Shown here in pieces: positions 17,260 through 26,871 of a DNA stretch of 64,000 nucleotides. This DNA comes from Photobacterium sp. SKA34 (lineage in GTDB: Bacteria; Pseudomonadota; Gammaproteobacteria; Enterobacterales; Vibrionaceae): contig NZ_CH724141.1 of NCBI RefSeq assembly GCF_000153325.1, positions 692,709 to 756,708 of the forward strand, read 5' to 3'. The notes under the pieces were generated by a model. It was given only the letters and a program-made list of their open reading frames with translations. It ran no database searches and was not told where the DNA came from. The stretch's first letter is position 1, and each line of letters opens with the position of its first letter. The position numbers were made by a program, and so were the translations under genes.

Positions 17260-18114
17260 CTATGCGGTGGCGCAAAATAACATATCGAGATCGTAGTTAT
17301 CATGCTTTAAATTCATTTTTAGCCGTTCCAAAGATTTCATCTGCAACTGTCTTACTCGCTCTCGGGTTAATCCAAGCGCAGATGCAACTTCTTGTAATGT
17401 TTGAGGTTCATACCCCATCATCCCAAACCTACGACACAGAATCTCTCGCTCTCTGGGCTTTATTTTGTTTAATAGGCCCTCGGCCAAATTAACCATACTG
17501 TTTTCTTCTACAATATGAGACGGTGACGGTATTTGTTCATCAACCACGAGGCTCGCGATGGTACCTTTACTTTCATCATCCCCAATGGTTTGATCTAATG
17601 AAACGATGTTTAGTTCATAAGATAACAATGTCGAGATGTCCTGAGTTTCCTTGTTGAGTTGTAGAGCTATATCTTCATGCGTTGGTTCATGGTTTTGTTT
17701 TTTCATTAAATCACGGTGTGTACGAAGCAAGGCATTAATTTCTTTAGACACATGAACGGGTAAGCGAATGGCTCTATTTTGATTATGTATAGCACGTTCA
17801 ATGTTTTGTTTAATCCACCATGTGGCATAAGTAGAAAAGCGGAAACCTTTTTCTGGATCAAACTTTTCTACTGCAGTAATTAACCCCAAGTTACCTTCAT
17901 CAATCATATCACCTAATAATAAATGTGCTGCTCGATACTTTTTGGCAATACTCACCACTAACCTTAAATTCGATTCAATTAACTTTTCTTTGGCTTTATT
18001 ATCACCACGCAAGTATTTCCGACTGTAATGAATTTCATCCATTTTAGTGAGTAGTGGTTTACTGGATATATCCTTCATGTATAAACCGATCATATCGATC
18101 TCGGTGTTTCTCAT
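17260..18114 (-). CDS. RpoS-like sigma-70 family alternative sigma factor
   Basis: A 284-aa group-2-type sigma factor. Region 2 is clear ([46 protein letters not shown]), then region 3 (HEPTHEDIA) and region 4 ([26 protein letters not shown]). It lacks the ~40-residue N-terminal extension of RpoS (~330 aa), starting almost at region 1.2. AAGGAGA lies five bases before the ATG. RpoS-like paralogues such as RpoQ of Vibrio fischeri are known; this is probably of that sort and not the housekeeping rpoS, which is normally beside nlpD. Its regulon is unknown. Because it lies near the proteorhodopsin operon a link is possible, but that is only proximity. Confidence 0.85.
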   Translation of the reverse strand: MRNTEIDMIGLYMKDISSKPLLTKMDEIHYSRKYLRGDNKAKEKLIESNLRLVVSIAKKYRAAHLLLGDMIDEGNLGLITAVEKFDPEKGFRFSTYATWWIKQNIERAIHNQNRAIRLPVHVSKEINALLRTHRDLMKKQNHEPTHEDIALQLNKETQDISTLLSYELNIVSLDQTIGDDESKGTIASLVVDEQIPSPSHIVEENSMVNLAEGLLNKIKPREREILCRRFGMMGYEPQTLQEVASALGLTRERVRQLQMKSLERLKMNLKHDNYDLDMLFCATA

Positions 18115-18980
18115 ATAGTCTCCTTACTAATATAAACATCATATATAGCTGCACATTATTATAAATTATTAAATCTAGATACCAGAATAACATTCGATAA
18201 AAGCGCCTAATCATTCTTAAATCACATTACTATTATAATTTTCTTCCTTAGTCATAAAAAGTAATGCTAACTTGGAATATAAGAGCACATTCTCAGAAAA
18301 TATTTCAATTAAATAAGTGCATTTGTGATTTTGATGCTAATAAGAAAATATAAAAAAATAAAACCATGAATAATATTAAATTGTACATTTATATTGCGAC
18401 AAAAATCACGACACATAAATAACGTGCCACAAATAAAAGTAACAACAGAAAAGCTTTATTAGAAAATTCATCACCTGTAATAGAGACTTGAATGGTTTTA
18501 GAATCTACTTTGTCATAAAAACTTGTGACAGTAAGATTTACATCAAATGTAAATTAAGGCTTATTTAGTAACGTATTAAAAGTAATATCTGGCTGATGTT
18601 TTTTCATTTTATATACTACTGTATTTTTAACGATAGAACCGTCCTTATCAAGACGGTATACAGGTAAAAAGAGTGAAAGAAGAGCAATTTTGAAGAATCT
18701 TAAAGATTTTGAAACAATAATTATGAGAGATCAAAAAATTAATCTTAAGCGTTTTTTATCGTTATCTTTTATAGCGGTTTACCGAAAAATAACTGGCAGT
18801 GAAGAACAATATTAAGAATATAATTTATTAAAATCAGCCAATAAAAAGAGATGAAAGTTCGCTTCTAAAATTATAGGTTAACTATAACCAGCTTCTCATG
18901 CTAATCGAGTTCTCTATCCTTATTGATAAAAAAAGGCCATTCACAATGAATGACCCTTAGGGTTTTTATAGTCTTAACAT
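18115..18980. other. Gene-poor AT-rich region with a possible coding remnant
   Basis: About 865 bases with no intact gene. On the minus strand around 18440-18690 a frame reads like degraded protein-coding sequence (for example PVYRLDKDGSIV, then a stop, then FTFDVNLTVTSFYDKVD), suggesting a decayed secreted or beta-rich protein. I cannot assign a family. The sigma-factor promoter lies at the left end and the terminator of the GH36-like gene at the right end. Confidence 0.35.
18928..18956 (-). terminator. Terminator of the glycosidase operon
   Basis: On the minus strand GGTCATTCA, three-base loop, TGAATGGCC, then eight T. It lies just after the stop of the GH36-like gene and ends the GH92-GH36 transcript. 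Confidence 0.8.
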
Positions 18981-20873
18981 TTAACTTGGTGTCGCTTCTA
19001 ATACCATTGTCTGTAACGGTTTTAGTGTCACGACAACAGGATGAGAGTAAGTTAACGGAATTGACTTATTTTCACCATAAGCTGTTGTTAACTTAAATTG
19101 ATCACTTACACCATTAGGTAACTCTAGGTCATGCTTAAGATCTAAGTAATAAGATTGACTATGATTAGATGGGTTTCTCAACGTCACTATCGACTTATCT
19201 TTTGACCAGGCCGCCCAACCATAAACATCAAGGTTTGTTGGATCGTTTCCAATCCAGTGGCTGTCAAATAACACATCTGTATTGTTTTTTGCCCAATTAG
19301 CAGCTGTTGCCAATACATCCCAGTTATTTTTCGTCAATAAGTCTGGGGTTATATATAACTCTTGAAGCTGCGTCCCTGTCGCAAAGTAACTCCAAACTTG
19401 ATCATTAAAGTCTTGTGCTGATTGCTTATCAAGATGTTTGGCATTTTTCGCATATACAATACCATGTAGCATCAACGAATTAAGTGGGAATAATGGGCCT
19501 TTCTTAACAATAGAGCGGTAAGTTTCGGCGTCACGATAGGTGATCCATTTTTGAACATCACTTCCCTCCCCATAAAAGTTAATATCATCACCTTGGCGCC
19601 AGATAGAATCAGCATAGAAGAGCCACGACGGCGAAGCATTGGTACCTGTGGTTAAATTAATGAATAAGTCTTTATTGGCTTCCGACATATCATTTATTAA
19701 ATGAATGGCAGCATCAAAGTCACTGGTAAACTGACTCCCTTCTATTACATTACTCGCATTTCCAGTGCCATCTAACTTAAACATACTGACATTTTGTTTG
19801 GAAATTAAATCAATAATTTTATGGTGGAAGTTCTCGAAATAATTAGGGCCAGATAAAGCAAACTTACCATTAATGGTTTCTAGTTTATTTTCTTTTGCAT
19901 GCGAAACACGCTCTTTAAGTGGGGTGTTATATCCTCCCCATGGTGATAACCAAACACCTAATTCAGCATTATACTTATGTGCCTTATCTTTAATTTTTGT
20001 AAAACCATGAGGAAAGTTTTGACTAAAGTTCCATAACCCTGAGCGATCATCCCAGCCATCGTCCAGCAAGAAACCACTCATAGCTACATGGCGCTTTTCT
20101 ATTAGTTCATGACCAAATTTTTCAATACGATCAAGAGCGTCAGCTTCATTATAATGCGTGAAAAAGCCTATATCTAACCATGAGTTATAATGCAGATACT
20201 GAGCATATGGACGCTTTCGCGTTAGATTAAGAAACTCGTTAAAGTTTCTTCTCAATTGTCCTTGTTCAAAAGTACTGATATAGGTTCGGCTTTGTAATGA
20301 AACATCCGTCCTGATAGGTAGTTTAGTAACGAGGTTTTGCGTCACCCCTCCTTCATAAGCTCTTGTTGTCACCAATGGATTCTGAGGCGTAATAACGAAA
20401 TGATCACTGATTATTGGTGAGCTCTCAATGGCACCATCAACAAATGGTGCTTGAGTATGAAAAGGCAATAGAGTAATAGAATCAATTTTTTGAGGTGTAG
20501 ACTTAGCTTTTATACTGAAATCATATGTTAAATATTTACCCTCGTGAAGTGCGAGTATATTCGTGACTTCAAAATTCTTACTCGACATTGATATAGTAAT
20601 CTGATCACTCTTTTGAGTGATTTGATCAACAGTAAAATCGCTTGAATTTAGTATATTATTGTCACTAATTTGAAGATAAAATAGGTTGTCAGTAGTAATC
20701 GTATCTTTTGTTTGTAAGTTTTCTATTTTTACATCCGTAAAATTCGTCTTATCTCCAGATACCACAACATTTAAATTATCACTATGAAGCGTGAAGTCTT
20801 CGGCATAACTCATTTGACTACTTAACAATAATGCCGTTGTTATAGTAGATAAAATAAATTTTTTATTATTCAT
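18981..20873 (-). CDS. Secreted clan GH-D (GH36-like) alpha-glycosidase
   Basis: A 630-aa exported protein with a signal peptide (residues 1-24, ending SYAED). An N-terminal beta domain (~25-215) precedes a TIM barrel that carries DDGW (271-274), GVWLSPWGG (306-314) and FKLDGTG with the likely nucleophile Asp368; the acid/base may be Asp429 or Asp430 in WRQGDD. A C-terminal beta domain follows. This layout is that of GH36/GH27-type alpha-galactosidases or alpha-N-acetylgalactosaminidases. It is the second gene after a GH92 mannosidase, and the nearby regulator resembles AgaR (N-acetylgalactosamine), which makes GalNAc or galactose on host glycans a plausible substrate. The exact specificity is inferred. 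Confidence 0.75.
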   Translation of the reverse strand: MNNKKFILSTITTALLLSSQMSYAEDFTLHSDNLNVVVSGDKTNFTDVKIENLQTKDTITTDNLFYLQISDNNILNSSDFTVDQITQKSDQITISMSSKNFEVTNILALHEGKYLTYDFSIKAKSTPQKIDSITLLPFHTQAPFVDGAIESSPIISDHFVITPQNPLVTTRAYEGGVTQNLVTKLPIRTDVSLQSRTYISTFEQGQLRRNFNEFLNLTRKRPYAQYLHYNSWLDIGFFTHYNEADALDRIEKFGHELIEKRHVAMSGFLLDDGWDDRSGLWNFSQNFPHGFTKIKDKAHKYNAELGVWLSPWGGYNTPLKERVSHAKENKLETINGKFALSGPNYFENFHHKIIDLISKQNVSMFKLDGTGNASNVIEGSQFTSDFDAAIHLINDMSEANKDLFINLTTGTNASPSWLFYADSIWRQGDDINFYGEGSDVQKWITYRDAETYRSIVKKGPLFPLNSLMLHGIVYAKNAKHLDKQSAQDFNDQVWSYFATGTQLQELYITPDLLTKNNWDVLATAANWAKNNTDVLFDSHWIGNDPTNLDVYGWAAWSKDKSIVTLRNPSNHSQSYYLDLKHDLELPNGVSDQFKLTTAYGENKSIPLTYSHPVVVTLKPLQTMVLEATPS

Positions 20874-20986
20874 TATATTACCCTAATTATATTTTTATCA
20901 AACCACATGAATTTTTTAAGATGATTAACTTCAATTAAATACAGCTATAATTAATGAAAATAAATAATAGCTGCATTTTATATAAA

Positions 20987-23398
20987 TTAGCCTTTCGCTT
21001 TAATCGCCTCATCTTTGTTATTTGTCATTACAAACTTCAATTCACCACCAGCTTTAAATTGAGAATGTTTAAAGAACAAACCGTTTGTAAGAGGCTTACC
21101 ATTTATTTCAACAGACTTAATATATAAGTTTTTCTGATTATTATTCTCAGCAATGACTGTAAAGAGTCCCCCCTCTACAGGGATAATAACTTTATCAAAC
21201 AGAGGGCGCCCAACTGTATAGGTTGCACTTCCGGGAGTGACTTCATAGAATCCCATTGCACTCATAACATACCATGCAGACATAGCACCGACGTCTTCAT
21301 TACCAATGATACCGTCAGGCTTTGAGGTATAAAATTCATGAAGTATTTTGTCGACGTATTCCTGCGTTTTCCAAGGTTCTGAAGTAAAGTTATATAGATA
21401 AACCACATGGTGGTCAGGCTCATTACCATGAATATACTGACCTATATAGCCCGTCATATCAGCGGTACCACCCGAAGATTTAGCATTAAATAAAGCATTT
21501 AGGTTTTGTAAAAATGCTTCTTCTCCACCCATTAAAGATTTTAAGCCCTGAATATCATGAGGTACAAACCATGTCCATTGCCATGCGTTTCCTTCCGTAT
21601 AATCTCCAGTCTGATGCACTGCATCATAAGGTTCAAAAGGATCTTTCCATGCTCCATTAGTCAGCTTTGGACGCATAAAGCCGGTGGTGCCATATTGCTC
21701 ATACTCATTAGGGTTATAATCAAAATACTTTTTGTAACCTTTGGAGCGAGCCATATAGTTTTGATAAGTTTGCTCCTCACCTGCTAGTTTTGCAATTTGA
21801 GCGATGCACCAATCGTAATAACTATTTTCTAATCCATATGAGACAGATTCTGTTGTTCCATTTATTACTACTCCATTGTCATCATATACAACAGCAGGAG
21901 CCCAACCAAGAATATCGTTAATATATTTCATATGTGGAGTTAGAATTTTATCCAATAGATTTTTATTCCAATAAGTAAAATCTTCAGGATGGTAATTTGA
22001 ACTCTGTATTGCCGCTTCAAGTGCTTGCAGCTTTTCTTGTTGACTAAAAGCATTTGGATATTTAACGAGTGCATCAGCAATAACGGAAACAGCAGGATAA
22101 CCCACCATAGTCCCCGTATAATCGCCATGTAACTCCCATTTGGGTAACAATCCTCCTTGTTGCTGCTTTCTTATTAGGTCTTTTGCATATTTAACGGCAA
22201 GCTTTGGATCAACAATCGTTTTAAGTGGATGCAAAGAACGAAAAGTGTCCCAGAGCGAGTAAACAGAATAATTATCATTGCTTTTCGCAGTATATATATT
22301 AACTTCATCACCATGAGCCATACCACGATATTCACCACTAGTATCTTGATATACCATTGGAGCTATATCAGTATGATAGAGAGCAGTGTAGAAGATTGTT
22401 TTCTCTTCTTCCGTACCTCCCTTCACCGATATTTTATCTAACGCATTTGACCACTTTTCAGTGGCCATTTTTCTTGCTTGATTAAAGTCAATATCATTTT
22501 CTGCCGCTAAATTATTTTCGGCACCATCAAGGCTCACAGCTGAAATACCAACTTTCGCTAGTAAAGGTTGAGTACTTTTTTCAAATTCTATATAAGCGGT
22601 TACATCTGCATTATTACTGTCATCTGAAGCTGTATTTCCCTCTATATTTTTTCCTTTAATCGTAAGTTGTGATGAAATAATTTTATGGTTGAATCGAACA
22701 TAAAAAAATGTTCTCTGATGTTTTGCCATTCCACCAAAACTCTTACTGTCTCTTTCACCGACTATTGTATAATCATCTATTACAGTAAGTTCATTAACAT
22801 CGCTGCTGCTTCCCCAGTCAGGGTTAAGTGTTGAGTTTAAGTCTATTTTTAATCTCTGATCTTGACCTTTTGGAAATGTATATCGATGATAGCCAACTCG
22901 CTCTGACGCAGTAAGTTCAGCAATAATACCAGAATCATCTAACGTCACTTCATAATAACCAGGAGACGTTTTTTCATTATCCTTCGAAAAAGTCGCCATT
23001 TCAGACTGAGGAGGAAATTTTTTTGCATTATTATCACTATACGGTAAAAATAAAATATCGCCTAAACCACCAATACCAGTGCCAGAAAGGTGCGTATGGC
23101 TAAAACCATAAAGTGGGATATCTTTAGTAATTATCTCTCCTTTTTTATAATCACTATCATCATGATAACCAGAAGATGAATGCCAACCAGTTAATTGTGT
23201 ATCAGGAGAAAGCTGAACCATTCCAGATGGAACGACGACACCGGGAAAAGTATGTCCAGCATCAGCAGATCCGATTAAAGTATTAACGTATTGGATACTC
23301 TTTTTTTCTTTTTTATCATCTTTATTATCAGAGTTACACCCTTGCATAAAAATAGAAAGAGCAATACAAGTTGAAATTAATGATAGCTTATTCATCAT
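20987..23398 (-). CDS. GH92 alpha-mannosidase, lipoprotein
   Basis: An 803-aa protein with a lipoprotein signal (lipobox FMQGC near residues 17-21) so it is membrane-anchored. It has the full GH92 pattern: VNTLIGSADAGHTFPG at the N terminus, SLWDTFRSLHPL in the middle, and HGNEPDHH with GAMSAWYVMSAMGFYEV near the C terminus, the calcium and catalytic region. GH92 enzymes are calcium-dependent exo-alpha-mannosidases that trim mannose from N-glycans. It is followed by the GH36-like gene on the same strand with ~110 bases between. Two AgaR-like boxes lie upstream. Confidence 0.92.
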   Translation of the reverse strand: MMNKLSLISTCIALSIFMQGCNSDNKDDKKEKKSIQYVNTLIGSADAGHTFPGVVVPSGMVQLSPDTQLTGWHSSSGYHDDSDYKKGEIITKDIPLYGFSHTHLSGTGIGGLGDILFLPYSDNNAKKFPPQSEMATFSKDNEKTSPGYYEVTLDDSGIIAELTASERVGYHRYTFPKGQDQRLKIDLNSTLNPDWGSSSDVNELTVIDDYTIVGERDSKSFGGMAKHQRTFFYVRFNHKIISSQLTIKGKNIEGNTASDDSNNADVTAYIEFEKSTQPLLAKVGISAVSLDGAENNLAAENDIDFNQARKMATEKWSNALDKISVKGGTEEEKTIFYTALYHTDIAPMVYQDTSGEYRGMAHGDEVNIYTAKSNDNYSVYSLWDTFRSLHPLKTIVDPKLAVKYAKDLIRKQQQGGLLPKWELHGDYTGTMVGYPAVSVIADALVKYPNAFSQQEKLQALEAAIQSSNYHPEDFTYWNKNLLDKILTPHMKYINDILGWAPAVVYDDNGVVINGTTESVSYGLENSYYDWCIAQIAKLAGEEQTYQNYMARSKGYKKYFDYNPNEYEQYGTTGFMRPKLTNGAWKDPFEPYDAVHQTGDYTEGNAWQWTWFVPHDIQGLKSLMGGEEAFLQNLNALFNAKSSGGTADMTGYIGQYIHGNEPDHHVVYLYNFTSEPWKTQEYVDKILHEFYTSKPDGIIGNEDVGAMSAWYVMSAMGFYEVTPGSATYTVGRPLFDKVIIPVEGGLFTVIAENNNQKNLYIKSVEINGKPLTNGLFFKHSQFKAGGELKFVMTNNKDEAIKAKG

Positions 23399-23583
23399 TT
23401 ATCCTTTTTATATTTTTATAAAAGATAAATATCAGTCACTTAATTTAAGTAGCCATTACTATCTTCGTATAAACATTATGTTTTATTTTTATATGGACAT
23501 ATTTAATCAATTATTTTAAAAGAAAAATGAAATTAAGATCACAATTGTAAACGTTTAACCTTATCAAGAAAAAGTGTCCATTC

Positions 23584-23697
23584 AATCGAAAGTGAAAGCC
23601 TTTTTTATGTATTTACATTAGGAAACACACTGAAATTAATAAATATTTTAAAATAATGAAAGGTCTTTAAATATAAATACTCGTTATACTTTCGATT
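23584..23697. promoter_or_regulatory. Pair of candidate AgaR/DeoR-type operators
   Basis: AATCGAAAGTGAAAG (23584-23598) and ACTTTCGATT (23688-23697) share the 9-mer ATCGAAAGT in opposite orientation. CTTTC-rich boxes are typical of DeoR-family regulators; the E. coli AgaR consensus is rich in TTTC/TTTY steps. Their position ahead of GH92 suggests repression by the neighbouring AgaR-like protein. Confidence 0.45.
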
Positions 23698-23742
23698 TAT
23701 GTCCGGTTTAACATCACACTTTTAATTTTTATTATCAAAATA

Positions 23743-23761
23743 GGGAGCAATATAAGCTCCC
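23743..23761 (-). terminator. Terminator of the DeoR-family regulator
   Basis: GGGAGC, seven-base loop, GCTCCC, followed on the minus strand by TATTTT. It lies 18 bases past the regulator stop. Confidence 0.65.
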
Positions 23762-23778
23762 TAAATGACTATTATTAG

Positions 23779-24549
23779 TTAATCAACAATCCGGACGTCA
23801 ATACCTTGGGTAGTAAGCTCGTTATAATAATCCTGCGGGATTCCACTATCCGTAATTAGCATATTCAATTGTTTTGGATGCGCTATCATACAAAAGCTCT
23901 GTCGGTTAAACTTCGATGAATCAGTTACAGCAATAACATTTTGAGCAGCTTCGATCATTTTTCGGTTTATATTAGCTTCAGCTTGATGGGGTGTTGTTAT
24001 ACCAAGAGATTTATCAAAACCATCAACCCCTAGGAAGAATGTATTATAGTGATACTCAGACAATAATTCTTCTCCAATCGAACCAAAAACGGAGTAAGAG
24101 TTAGATCGCATAAGTCCACCGGTAAGCATAACGGATAAATTGTTTTTATTTGCAAGGTGATAAGCGATATTTATACCGTTCGTCATAACGACTAAATCGT
24201 TTTTATCATCTAAATTTAAAGCAACTTGCTCAAGCGTAGAGCCAGAATCAAGAATAATTTTATCACCATTATTAATAAATGATGCCGCATATTCACCTAG
24301 CTTAGCTTTGATTTTACATTGAATTTGTTTTTTTTCACCAAACGGGCGCTCAAAAGCAAATTGACGATTTAATCGTGCCCCACCATAGCAACGCGTCAAA
24401 CAACCTTTTCTTTCTAGTCTATTAAGATCATTGCGAATCGTCACTTCAGATACCTTGTACTGCTGTGCAAAGTAGCTAACTTCTCCTCTTTGATTACTCT
24501 GAATATATTCTAAAATTTTTCTACGTCTTAGGTTAGTAATAGATTTCAT
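23779..24549 (-). CDS. agaR: DeoR-family transcriptional repressor, AgaR-like
   Basis: A ~256-aa DeoR-family regulator. The N-terminal HTH reads RRRKILEYIQSNQRGEVSY with VSEVTIRNDLNRLERKG, then a DeoR-C sugar-phosphate sensor domain: ILDSGSTLEQVA, VMTNGINIA, LTGGLMR, LGVDGFD and VTDSSKFNR. The overall similarity to E. coli AgaR, which controls N-acetylgalactosamine use, is strong by eye. It lies between the GH92/GH36 operon and the divergent GH20 gene and is well placed to control both. ATG 24549 is preferred to an upstream TTG. The ligand is inferred. Confidence 0.8.
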   Translation of the reverse strand: MKSITNLRRRKILEYIQSNQRGEVSYFAQQYKVSEVTIRNDLNRLERKGCLTRCYGGARLNRQFAFERPFGEKKQIQCKIKAKLGEYAASFINNGDKIILDSGSTLEQVALNLDDKNDLVVMTNGINIAYHLANKNNLSVMLTGGLMRSNSYSVFGSIGEELLSEYHYNTFFLGVDGFDKSLGITTPHQAEANINRKMIEAAQNVIAVTDSSKFNRQSFCMIAHPKQLNMLITDSGIPQDYYNELTTQGIDVRIVD

Positions 24550-24561
24550 ACCAAGCAACAA

Positions 24562-25049
24562 CCGATAACTTATAGTTTCATTTACCCACGGCTTAATATA
24601 GGCGTGGTCTGATATCGCTCATTATGAAAAAGCTAAAAATAAAAGTATTTATTTGCTACAAACGATATAATTTGACACACTTTTCGCCTATATTAAACAT
24701 GCACCTTAAATACAGTTCCCTATCTTTGGATATCTTTTTCTACCTGTATTCTATGTATTATTACATCATTAAGAAGAGCTAGTATGGTTAGATAAACTTA
24801 TAAATAATTTTATTGTTTCAAATCAAAAAAGACATAAGAAAATAGTGACTCCTATTCCATCACGGTTATTTAATTCAATCAAAAAATAACATCAAATATT
24901 ATTGTTATTTATAATATAAAACTGAGTTTGATATTGGTTCAAAATTATCACAATTAATATTATGATATATATCATTGTGATCCTTATTCAAATTCATATG
25001 TTTTTTATCCATTAGTCTTTAATAAGAAAAAACAAAAGGACTAATAATA
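24562..25049. other. Divergent promoter region between the AgaR-like gene and GH20
   Basis: About 490 bases, very AT-rich, no gene. It carries a 12-bp inverted repeat (24593-24604 and 24685-24696) around a TATAAT box at 24666-24671, and an AAGGA ribosome site before the GH20 ATG. Confidence 0.6.
24593..24696. promoter_or_regulatory. 12-bp inverted repeat pair flanking a promoter
   Basis: TTAATATAGGCG (24593-24604) and its exact complement CGCCTATATTAA (24685-24696) are 80 bases apart and enclose a TATAAT box at 24666-24671. Two distant operators can support DNA looping by a tetrameric DeoR-family repressor. The sequence differs from the CTTTCG boxes upstream of GH92, so it may serve another regulator. 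Confidence 0.5.
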
Positions 25050-26582
25050 ATGCACCTTAGAAAAAAGATACTTTCACTTTCACTATTAATGTCATTAGGA
25101 ATATATACTAATCCACTATTTGCAGCAGATATATCCAGCTCATCATTAACAAATAATAAATGTAATAAGATAGAGTCACCAAAAGTAATACCTAGTTTCT
25201 CGACATGGCAATGCCATAAAGGCGTGTTTAAGTTAACCCATAATTCTAACATTGTTGTTGATGCTAAATACGCTAAAAAATTATTATTAACAAGTGAGGT
25301 TTTACAAAAAGATATACTTGACTTGTTTAGCAAATCACTAAATGTTGTGATTTCAGAAAAACCCAACAAGGGTGATATCTTTTTAACCATTTCAAAACAA
25401 GAAACATCACTCAGCAATGAAGGATATCAACTCGATATTGCTGATCACCTAACTATTAAGGCTTTACATGATAATGGTGTTTTATGGGGCACACGATCAT
25501 TACTTCAGTTACTTCAATTAGATCCCGCTCATAGCCATATTCAACATGCATCTGTTACAGATAATCCTAAATGGGAGCATCGCGGTTTATTACTGGATGT
25601 TGGTAGAATGTACCTTCCCACCGATTTCTTAAAAAATATGATCAAACAGCTTTCATATTTTAAGATGAACGAATTACAACTTCATTTAAATGATAACGTT
25701 ATTAAGATTGATGAAGATAACTGGTTAAATGCAGAATCAGGATTTCGACTAGAAAGCACTTCCCATCCTGACATTACCTCACAACAACACTATACAAAAA
25801 AAGAATATAAAGAACTGATCCAATTTGCTCAGTCTTATGGTGTGAAAATTATTAGTGAAATTGATGCCCCTGCTCACTCTTTGGCATTCACGCAAGCATA
25901 TCCATCTCTTAGATTAAAAGGTGAAGGTGTCAGCCCTGATCATTTAGATCTCGCCAACCCAGAAAGCACCCAGTTACTGGAAGATCTTTGGCAAGAATAT
26001 GCACCAATCTTTACCGATGTGCACATCGGTACAGATGAATATCGACATGGAAATCCAGATGATATAAAAAGTTTTGTAAATCACTTTGACAAGTTCCTTC
26101 ATAAACTTGGAAAAAAAGAAGTACGAATGTGGGGTAGCCAAGCGAGCTATGGTGGAGCGAAAGGCGTTAAAAGAGATCTATTGGTAGATTTATGGTACCC
26201 AGGTTACTACGATCCTAAACAAGCCATTGATGATGGTTACGACATTATTAACAGCCAAGACGATATACTATATATGGTTCCTTTTGCTGGGTATTATCAA
26301 GATTATCTCAATACCCGATGGCTCTATAACCATTGGACACCGAATGTCTTCACTGGAAAAGATGTAGCGCACTTTGATGTCAATAACCCTCATATCAAAG
26401 GCGGTATGATCAGTGTTTGGAACGATGCCTTTGCTGCAGGAACCTATTACGAACCAAGCGATATTCAAGATCGCGTAGAGCCTGCTTTAAAAACGGTTTC
26501 ACAAAAGTTATGGGCAGCAAAAGCAACCACTACTTATGCTGAATTTAAGGACATGATGGAAGAGCTTCACCCCGCTATTTAA
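25050..26582 (+). CDS. Secreted GH20 beta-N-acetylhexosaminidase
   Basis: A 510-aa exported protein: signal peptide ~1-26 (ending LFAAD), an N-terminal GH20b-type domain (to ~170), then the GH20 barrel beginning HRGLLLDVGRMYLP. The catalytic Asp329-Glu330 pair is in HIGTDEY, and a Trp-rich ...VDLWYPGYY region shapes the pocket. GH20 enzymes remove terminal GlcNAc/GalNAc by substrate-assisted catalysis. It is transcribed divergently from the AgaR-like regulator and fits a shared glycan-foraging role with the GH92 and GH36-like enzymes. A strong terminator follows. Confidence 0.9.
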   Translation: MHLRKKILSLSLLMSLGIYTNPLFAADISSSSLTNNKCNKIESPKVIPSFSTWQCHKGVFKLTHNSNIVVDAKYAKKLLLTSEVLQKDILDLFSKSLNVVISEKPNKGDIFLTISKQETSLSNEGYQLDIADHLTIKALHDNGVLWGTRSLLQLLQLDPAHSHIQHASVTDNPKWEHRGLLLDVGRMYLPTDFLKNMIKQLSYFKMNELQLHLNDNVIKIDEDNWLNAESGFRLESTSHPDITSQQHYTKKEYKELIQFAQSYGVKIISEIDAPAHSLAFTQAYPSLRLKGEGVSPDHLDLANPESTQLLEDLWQEYAPIFTDVHIGTDEYRHGNPDDIKSFVNHFDKFLHKLGKKEVRMWGSQASYGGAKGVKRDLLVDLWYPGYYDPKQAIDDGYDIINSQDDILYMVPFAGYYQDYLNTRWLYNHWTPNVFTGKDVAHFDVNNPHIKGGMISVWNDAFAAGTYYEPSDIQDRVEPALKTVSQKLWAAKATTTYAEFKDMMEELHPAI

Positions 26583-26617
26583 TCAGTAAAAAGTAATACA
26601 TGAATTAAAAAAAAATA

Positions 26618-26648
26618 AAAAAGGTTGCTTAAATTAGCGACCTTTTTT
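26618..26648 (+). terminator. Terminator of GH20
   Basis: A-rich arm with AAGGT, GCT, loop, AGC, ACCTT and a T run: an imperfect but clear hairpin 36 bases past the GH20 stop, probably usable in both directions. Confidence 0.7.
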
Positions 26649-26871
26649 GATATAAAACTTCGGTGCTTTACTTATAAGGATATTTTATTTCTTTGCCAAG
26701 CCCTGAGCACAGTCACAAAGCTTCACTTACCTTTATGTCATTAAGTCACAGCTTTAGCCATGAAAATCAAATTCGTAAACCTCGAGCATTGAGCCGCTTT
26801 ATTTAATTTATAACGATACATTTCCGCTCCCCATTGATTCACAACTAAAGCCATCAATAATCGATAAAAGA

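Larger units (their letters stand above)
23399..23778. other. Promoter region of the glycosidase operon
   Basis: About 380 AT-rich bases between the GH92 start and the regulator stop. It holds two inverted copies of an AgaR-like box (23584-23697) and the regulator's terminator (23743-23761). No gene is seen. Confidence 0.6.

Noticed and set aside
17262..17492. Plus-strand 76-codon frame under the sigma-factor gene
   Set aside because: Antisense shadow of conserved region 4.
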